A stretch of DNA of 64,000 nucleotides, taken from assembly GCF_000622225.1 (NCBI RefSeq), contig NZ_JHWD01000002.1, positions 1-64,000 on the forward strand, written 5' to 3'. Under the pieces are notes generated by a model. The model searched no databases, had not been told where the DNA came from, and was given only the letters and a program-made list of their open reading frames with translations. The translations under genes and the position numbers were made by a program. The stretch comes from Roseomonas mucosa ATCC BAA-692. Its GTDB lineage: Bacteria; Pseudomonadota; Alphaproteobacteria; Acetobacterales; Acetobacteraceae. The stretch's first letter is position 1. Each line of letters starts with the position of its first letter. Of the stretch, positions 58,852 to 64,000 are shown one piece after another.

Positions 58852-60483
58852 TCAGCGGCGCGTCACCAGCCCGTCGGCGATGTCGCGCTCCGCCAGCGCC
58901 GGGTCGCGCGCCGCCGGGTCGCCCATGCCGCCGCCGCCCGGCAGCTTCAGCAGCAGGCGCCGCCCGGCCGGGATGACCTGGTAGCCCTTGGGCCGCAGCA
59001 GCGTGCCGTCATCCAGGCCGACCCAGCCCGGCGCGCCGTCCTCGCCGCCGTCGCGGCCCTTCGGTGCGTTCTCGACCCGGTCGAAGATGGCGTTCACGGC
59101 GAATTCCGCCTCGCCCTTCGTGCCGATCTCCATGATCTGGCCCATGCCGCCCCGGGTGCGGCCGGCGCCGCCGGAATCCGGGCGCAGCTCCTTCCGCCAG
59201 AAGATCACCGGGGCGACGTTCTCGGTCGCCTCCACCGGCATGGTCCGCACGCCGGAGGGGAAGGCGATGCCGTCCAGCCCGTCCCGCGCCGGGCGCGCGC
59301 CGGTGCCGCCGGAGTTGAAGGTGATGATCTCGAAATCCGGCAGGGCGGCGTTCTGGCCGCTCACCTCGGAGCCGCCGCGCAGCGGGGGGTTCCACAGCGC
59401 CGAGGCGCCTTCCGCCGTCACCCGGTCCGGCACGGCCTGGTGCAGGCAGCCCATCATCAGGTCGGGCAGGAGCTGGCCGATGATGTGGCGGACCGCCACC
59501 GGATAGGGGCGCGGCGCGTTCAGGATGCAGCCCTCCGGGATCACCATGCGGAAGGGCAGCAGGCTGGCCCAGTTGTTCGGGATCTCCGGCGCCACGACGC
59601 ATTTGATGCCGAAGCAGGCATAGGCGCGGCAATAGGCGGCCGGGACGTTGATGGCACGCCCCGAGAGTCCCGATGTGCCCTCGTAGTCCACCTCGATATG
59701 GTCGCCCGCGACGGTCATCGCCGCGCGCAGCTCGACCGGTGCCTCGTAGCCGTCGGAACGGATCGATGCGCGGTAGGTGCCCTGCGGCAGCTTCGCGATC
59801 TCCGCCACCGTGGCGCGCAGGCTGCTGTCGAAGATGAAGGCAGCGAGCTCGTCCACGCCCTCCATGCCGAACTCGTCCATCATCTCGACGAGGCGCCGCA
59901 CGCCGGCGTCGTTGCAGGCGCAGAGGGAGTAGACGTCGCCCTCCAGCTCCGCCGGGGTGCGGGTGCCGGCGCGCAGGATGTCGAAGAAGGTCTCGTTCGC
60001 CACGCCCCGGTCGAAGCACTTCACGATGGGGATGTAGATCCCCTCCTCGAAAACCGAGCGCGCCTCCGGCCCCATGCCGCGCCCGCCGACATCGATGACA
60101 TGCGCGGTGTTGGCAAAGAGGCCGACGATCTTCCCACGGCGGAAGGCGGGCGTCACGACCGTCAGATCGTGCAGGTGCCCCGTGCCCAGCCAGGGATCGT
60201 TGGTGATGTAGTGGTCGCCCTCCCGCATGGTCTCGACCGGGAATTTCGCGAGGAAATGCCCGACGCTCTCCATCATGGAGTTCACGTGCCCCGGCGTGCC
60301 GGTGACGGCCTGGGCCAGCATGCGGCCCCGCAGGTCGAAGATGCCGGCGGACAGGTCGCCCGCCTCCCGCACCGTGGTGCTGAAGGCGGTGCGGATCATG
60401 GTCTGCGCCTGCTCCTCCACCACGGCGATCAGGCGGTTCCACTGGATCTGCCGCTGGATGGCGGCGAGTGCATCAATTGCCAT
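58852..60483 (-). CDS. hyuB: hydantoinase B / oxoprolinase B subunit
   Basis: The 543-residue protein matches HyuB: IQWNRLIAVVEEQAQTMIRTAFSTTVREAGDLSAGIFD, GTPGHVNSMMESV, HYITNDPWLGTGHLHDLTVV and LPGGGGMGDPAARDP near the end. With HyuA it forms an ATP-dependent N-methylhydantoinase or 5-oxoprolinase-type amidohydrolase. Here the ATG overlaps the end of the GIY-YIG gene, with GGAG placed inside that gene. The first codons (GCA ATT GAT GCA) are AT-ending, unlike the remainder of the gene. Confidence 0.92.
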   Translation of the reverse strand: MAIDALAAIQRQIQWNRLIAVVEEQAQTMIRTAFSTTVREAGDLSAGIFDLRGRMLAQAVTGTPGHVNSMMESVGHFLAKFPVETMREGDHYITNDPWLGTGHLHDLTVVTPAFRRGKIVGLFANTAHVIDVGGRGMGPEARSVFEEGIYIPIVKCFDRGVANETFFDILRAGTRTPAELEGDVYSLCACNDAGVRRLVEMMDEFGMEGVDELAAFIFDSSLRATVAEIAKLPQGTYRASIRSDGYEAPVELRAAMTVAGDHIEVDYEGTSGLSGRAINVPAAYCRAYACFGIKCVVAPEIPNNWASLLPFRMVIPEGCILNAPRPYPVAVRHIIGQLLPDLMMGCLHQAVPDRVTAEGASALWNPPLRGGSEVSGQNAALPDFEIITFNSGGTGARPARDGLDGIAFPSGVRTMPVEATENVAPVIFWRKELRPDSGGAGRTRGGMGQIMEIGTKGEAEFAVNAIFDRVENAPKGRDGGEDGAPGWVGLDDGTLLRPKGYQVIPAGRRLLLKLPGGGGMGDPAARDPALAERDIADGLVTRR

Positions 60484-61429
60484 TATTTATCTCCGCGGCG
60501 GTCGAAGCCTTTTTGTTAAGCCAATCACGATAAGACATATTGGTTTTTTCGTCATACCAAGCATCTGGACCGGTAGCGTTTTGCCCATAAATCGCCGCTG
60601 CAGCAGCAGATAAACTACCAACCTGAAAATCTTTCACAAAACGATAGACGTTTTCTTTCTCGTCTTTAACTAATGCACCAGCCTCGATGGCCGCAGTGCG
60701 AATACTTTTACCGAAGTATTGCCCCACTGGATCAGGGGTAGCTCTAGTTTCGGAACCAGCCAATATCACGAATCTTTTTCCATCCTGGACCATTTTTGCT
60801 GACACAGCTTGTTTGCCATAACGGTATACCCATATTTGATCACTCGAGACTAAAGCATTTGTTCCAGGCTGGTCTTGCAGCAAAGATTTGGTTGCGTGTA
60901 TTGATGGCCTGAACAGAGTCACCCCAAGAACTTGGGCCAAAATTACAACATTCTCCACGAACTCCTGCGTAAACGCCGTATCTCCGTCCGATATATTTCC
61001 TTCGCTAGTTTGCCTAGTTAGAACCAATGCCCGACCTGCATCTCTAGCTTTGCGCGTCAGCAAATGTTCAGCTAGCCGCCCATGTGCTTTGTTAAATGTA
61101 TCTCCAGTTTCGGTCGCTAGAAAAATTTGGGTCCAGTCAGCAGCCTCTTGTTTGTGGTGTTTTCCAGAAAATCGATCTTTGAGAGAATCGCATTCTCCGA
61201 CATAAATCGCTTCCTGAAGCCCTTCAGTCTGACTCTCAGATAGAGGAGTGCCGATGAGGAAATAGACTGCAGGCCGCTCGGCTTCCGGCCGCCTAAGTAA
61301 CGTCGGAAGATCGGTCCATGGGCATCCAGAAATCTCTGTCGTACGTCCAGCAATACTTGCTGAGCGCAAACCCTCAGGATCGCCGGTTACGAGCTGTATC
61401 CTGATAAGGCGCGTGAGCGATAATTTCAT
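60473..61429 (-). CDS. GIY-YIG nuclease domain protein inserted between hyuA and hyuB
   Basis: The 318-residue protein has PAVYFLIGTPLSESQ (residues 53-67), corresponding to the GIY strand, and AIYVGECDSLKDRFSGKHH (74-92), corresponding to YIG with the catalytic Arg86. These are spaced as in GIY-YIG nucleases. The C-terminal region (FQVGSLSAAAAAIYG, then MSYRDWLNKK) resembles DUF4357. Codons are strongly AT-biased against a very GC-rich context. Its ATG overlaps the hyuA TGA (ATGA), and its end overlaps the hyuB start by 11 bp, so it is embedded in the operon. A homing, defence or cargo role is possible; none is proven. Confidence 0.8.
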   Translation of the reverse strand: MKLSLTRLIRIQLVTGDPEGLRSASIAGRTTEISGCPWTDLPTLLRRPEAERPAVYFLIGTPLSESQTEGLQEAIYVGECDSLKDRFSGKHHKQEAADWTQIFLATETGDTFNKAHGRLAEHLLTRKARDAGRALVLTRQTSEGNISDGDTAFTQEFVENVVILAQVLGVTLFRPSIHATKSLLQDQPGTNALVSSDQIWVYRYGKQAVSAKMVQDGKRFVILAGSETRATPDPVGQYFGKSIRTAAIEAGALVKDEKENVYRFVKDFQVGSLSAAAAAIYGQNATGPDAWYDEKTNMSYRDWLNKKASTAAEINNGN

Positions 61430-63510
61430 GCGCGAATAAGTTCCAGATAGCCTAGTCCGTCCATGGCGCAGCTCCAGCCGGGACCGACCAGCGTGCTCGT
61501 TTCCGCCTCGGCGACGATGCAGGGGCCCTGCACCACCGCGCCGGGCGGGAAACCGGCGCGGTCATAGACCTGCCAGTCCGCGACCTCGCCCGTCACCGTG
61601 TCGCGCACCCGCTGCGTCCTTACCGGCGCGGGGGCCGGCGCGGCCTCGGCCCGGGCGGCCGGAGCGGGCTTGTCCGTGAGGGTGGCGACGGTCAGCGCGA
61701 AGCTCAGGATCTCCACATCCGAGCCCGGCACCGCCCGGTCGTAGAAGCGGGCGTATTCGCTGTCATAGGCGGCGCGGATCGCGGCGATGTCCGCCTCCGC
61801 CAGGGCGCGCGCCGGGAGTTCCACGGCGATCTCGTGCCCCTGGCCAACATAGCGCATATAGGCGATGCGCTTCTCCTCGGTCGGGCGGCCGAAGGCGCCC
61901 GGGGCGACCATGGCGCTGGCCTCGCGCGACATCTCCTCCAGCAGCGCGTTCACCGCGCCGAGGTTGAAGGTGGCGAAGCGCTGGTAGAGCGAGCGCACCA
62001 CCTCGTAGCCCACCGGCGCGCGCAGGAAGCCGATGGCCGAGCCGACGCCGGCGCCCGAGGGCACCAGCATCCGGCGGATGCCGATCTTTTCCGCGACGCG
62101 GTAGCCATGCACGGGCCCGCCGCCGCCGAAGGCGATCATGGCGCAGCCGTCGAAGCTCGTGCCCGCCTCGATGGCATGGACGCGGGCCGCGTTGGCCATG
62201 TTCTCGTCCACCATCTCGATCACGCCCAGCGCCGCCATTTCCGGGGAAAGGTTGAGCGGGCCCGCCACATGCGCCTCCAGCGCCGCCGCCGACTTCTGCG
62301 GATGCAGGGTCAGGTTGCCGCCCGCGAAGGTCGCGGGGTCGTAGCGGCCGAGCATCAGGTTGCTGTCCGTCACCGCCGGCCTCTCGCCGCCGCGCCCGTA
62401 GCAGGCCGGGCCCGGATCGGCGCCCGCGCTTTCCGGGCCGACCTGGATCAGGCCGAGGCTGTCGATGCCGGCGAGCGAGCCGCCGCCGGCGCCGATCTCC
62501 ACCATCTCCAGCACGGGAATGCGCAGCGGCAGGCCGGAGCCCTTCTTGAAGCGGCCGACGCGCGCCACCTCGAAGCTGCGGCTGGCATGGGGCGCGTAGT
62601 CCTCGATCAGGCAGACCTTTGCCGTGGTGCCGCCCATGTCGAAGGAGAGCACCTTCGGCAGTCCGCGCTGCCGCGCCACATGGGCGGAGAAGATCGCCCC
62701 GCCTGCCGGGCCGGATTCCACCAGCCGGATCGGGAAGCGCGAGGCCGTCTCGAAGGTGGTGAGGCCGCCGCCCGAGAGCATCATGAAGAGCGGCGCGTCC
62801 AGCCCCATCTCCCGCAGGCCGACCTGAAGGCGGGCGAGATAGCGCGCCATCAGCGGCTGCACATAGGCATTGGCGACGGTGGTGGAGAAGCGCTCCCATT
62901 CCCGCATCTCCGGGCTGACCTCGGAGGAGAGCGAAATGGAGAGTTCCGGCCAGAGGTCGCGCACGACCGCGGCGGCGCGGCGCTCATGCTCCGGGTTGAC
63001 GAAGCTGTGCAGGAAGCCGATCGCCAGCGCCTCGACGCCCTGTTCCCGCATCGCCGCGACCTGGGCGCGCACCGCATCCTCGTCGAGCGGCAGCAACACC
63101 TGGCCGCGATGGTCCAGCCGCTCCGGCACCGGCAGGCGCAGGCGGCGCGGCACCAGTGGCTCCGGCAGGGCGATGTTCAGGTCGTACTGGTCGTAGCGGC
63201 TCTCGTTGCCGAGGGCGAGCACGTCGCGGAAGCCCTCGGTGGTCAGCAGGGCGGTCCTGGCGCCCTTGCGCTCGATCACCGCATTGGTGGCGAGCGTCGT
63301 GCCATGCACCAGCAGCGACACATCCGACGCGGCGAGCCCGGCCTTCTCCAGCACCAGCGCCACGCCTTCCAGCAGCCCCTTCTCCGGCGCGGAGGGGGTG
63401 GTCAGGACCTTGGCCGTCCAGCGCTCCGTGCCGGCTTCCGTGACCCGCTCCACCGCGAGGTCGGTGAAGGTGCCGCCGATATCGGCGGCGAGACGGATAT
63501 CGGCGCTCAT
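61426..63510 (-). CDS. hyuA: hydantoinase A / oxoprolinase A subunit
   Basis: The 694-residue protein has the ATP-binding start LAADIGGTFTDLAVER, LLVHGTTLATNAVIERKGARTALLTTEGFRDVL, DMGGTTAKVCLI and AFGGGGPVHGYRVAEKIG, which are typical of HyuA and its actin-like fold. It activates the cyclic amide with ATP for the B subunit. The last nine or so codons (GGA CTA GGC TAT CTG GAA CTT ATT) are AT-rich, unlike the rest, suggesting that the inserted GIY-YIG segment rewrote the 3' end without destroying the protein. Confidence 0.93.
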   Translation of the reverse strand: MSADIRLAADIGGTFTDLAVERVTEAGTERWTAKVLTTPSAPEKGLLEGVALVLEKAGLAASDVSLLVHGTTLATNAVIERKGARTALLTTEGFRDVLALGNESRYDQYDLNIALPEPLVPRRLRLPVPERLDHRGQVLLPLDEDAVRAQVAAMREQGVEALAIGFLHSFVNPEHERRAAAVVRDLWPELSISLSSEVSPEMREWERFSTTVANAYVQPLMARYLARLQVGLREMGLDAPLFMMLSGGGLTTFETASRFPIRLVESGPAGGAIFSAHVARQRGLPKVLSFDMGGTTAKVCLIEDYAPHASRSFEVARVGRFKKGSGLPLRIPVLEMVEIGAGGGSLAGIDSLGLIQVGPESAGADPGPACYGRGGERPAVTDSNLMLGRYDPATFAGGNLTLHPQKSAAALEAHVAGPLNLSPEMAALGVIEMVDENMANAARVHAIEAGTSFDGCAMIAFGGGGPVHGYRVAEKIGIRRMLVPSGAGVGSAIGFLRAPVGYEVVRSLYQRFATFNLGAVNALLEEMSREASAMVAPGAFGRPTEEKRIAYMRYVGQGHEIAVELPARALAEADIAAIRAAYDSEYARFYDRAVPGSDVEILSFALTVATLTDKPAPAARAEAAPAPAPVRTQRVRDTVTGEVADWQVYDRAGFPPGAVVQGPCIVAEAETSTLVGPGWSCAMDGLGYLELIRA

Positions 63511-63856
63511 CGGCCCGGGTCCATCGGGGAAAGGGGTTGCGGCGCAAAGAGGCGCTGCGGCATCGACATCACTCCACGGTTCAGGCCGCGCCCGGGGCAG
63601 GGGAAAAGGCGAATACAGTCAGCCCCGGCGCATGGATCGGCTGCGGTCCAGCAAGGAACATGCCGGGGGTCCGCCGATCCTGCTTCCCCGATCCTGCCCC
63701 CGGGTGGCGGGCGCGAAAAGCCTCGCGCCACCGCCACCGGGCCACCGGCCCGCGATCCGGCCCCTGGGCTGGCGTCCATCCGGGCGGCAAGGCGTCCGTG
63801 GAATGCGGCACCGGACGGGCCGCCCCTCCTTCGGGGACCGGCGCCGCCCGGAACGT
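63511..63856. other. intergenic region upstream of hyuA
   Basis: No gene is visible in these 346 bp. It separates the hyuA start from the stop of the aldehyde dehydrogenase. A promoter for hyuA should lie in it, but no clear -35/-10 pair was found. Confidence 0.4.
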
Positions 63857-64000
63857 TCAGGCGATCGAGACCGCCTTGATGTTCACGAACTCCCGGATGC
63901 CGAAATGCGAGAGCTCGCGGCCATAGCCGCTCTCCTTGACGCCGCCGAAGGGCAGGCGTGGGTCGGAGACCACGGGCTGGTTGACGAAGGCCGCGCCGCA
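63857..64000 (-). CDS. aldehyde dehydrogenase, C-terminal end (runs off right edge)
   Basis: The visible 47 residues, [30 protein letters not shown], then [14 protein letters not shown], are the conserved C-terminal segment of NAD(P)-dependent aldehyde dehydrogenases ([13 protein letters not shown] and EFVNIKAV). The catalytic Cys and Glu lie outside the window. The FVNQ and LSHFG forms suggest the succinate-semialdehyde or related subgroup, but this cannot be fixed from the tail. Confidence 0.88.
   Translation of the reverse strand, partial: CGAAFVNQPVVSDPRLPFGGVKESGYGRELSHFGIREFVNIKAVSIA

Overview
The window is a high-GC chromosomal segment whose gene content points to an alphaproteobacterium, most likely an acetic-acid-bacteria relative such as Roseomonas (inference). 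The support is uniformly GC-rich codon use, DUF6476, DUF6726 and ELM1/DUF1022 proteins, tripartite-tricarboxylate (Bug) binding proteins, an RpoH sigma factor and a small RNA that looks like the alphaproteobacterial mmgR/suhB (alpha-r8) family. Almost everything is intact single-copy accessory metabolism, interrupted by three visibly AT-richer patches.

Region 1 (1-3007) is the end of an integrated element abutting tRNA-Val(GAC). It holds the start of an IS5-type transposase, a phage capsid gene cut by that IS, an AT-rich DUF4238 gene and about 660 bp of gene-free DNA full of palindromes and repeated AGTGACA/TGTCACT motifs. Region 2 (3008-19557) is backbone: an N-formylglutamate amidohydrolase, the sRNA, a lytic transglycosylase, two 2-hydroxyacid dehydrogenases, a DJ-1/PfpI protein, a DUF4139 protein, a Tet-like MFS pump, a class C beta-lactamase-fold hydrolase, a peptide-type binding protein followed by an M20 amidohydrolase, DUF533, an SDR/DUF188 pair, and tRNA-Ser(GGA). 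Region 3 (about 19558-21400) is a moderately AT-richer patch behind tRNA-Ser with one beta-hydroxyacid-dehydrogenase-like gene and about 1 kb of apparently non-coding scar.

Region 4 (21428-49592) resumes backbone: a DUF6726 lipoprotein, tRNA-Glu(CTC), DUF6476/RluD (divergent), rpoH, a ClC channel, YjdF-like and DUF421 membrane proteins, a Gfo/Idh/MocA oxidoreductase, a solitary NuoM, a three-gene operon (ghrA, class II aldolase, ABC ATPase), YdcF, an Asp/Glu racemase, a tartrate/malate dehydrogenase, an NDH-2-like flavoprotein, catalase with a convergent ankyrin-repeat gene, MgtC, a Bug protein, ELM1, pyrE, a peptide-type ABC binding protein with two permeases but no ATPase, and a class II glutamine amidotransferase. 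Two small unknown proteins (82 and 77 aa) share a Fur-like 17-bp motif upstream.

Region 5 (49741-64000) holds a molybdopterin oxidoreductase (BisC type) broken by an in-frame TGA at a conserved Trp position, an omega-aminotransferase coupled to an O-antigen-ligase-like gene and a DUF115-like gene, a PAS-GGDEF diguanylate cyclase, a SHOCT protein, and a hydantoinase/oxoprolinase operon (hyuA-hyuB) into which an AT-rich GIY-YIG nuclease gene has been inserted with overlapping start and stop codons. An aldehyde dehydrogenase runs off the right edge.

The most notable items are the GIY-YIG gene between hyuA and hyuB, the nonsense codon in the bisC-like gene, the repeat array beside tRNA-Val, the mmgR-like sRNA, and the shared Fur-like motif. 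No CRISPR array, rRNA or recognisable multi-gene defence system was found. All family calls come from reading motifs; no database search was run.
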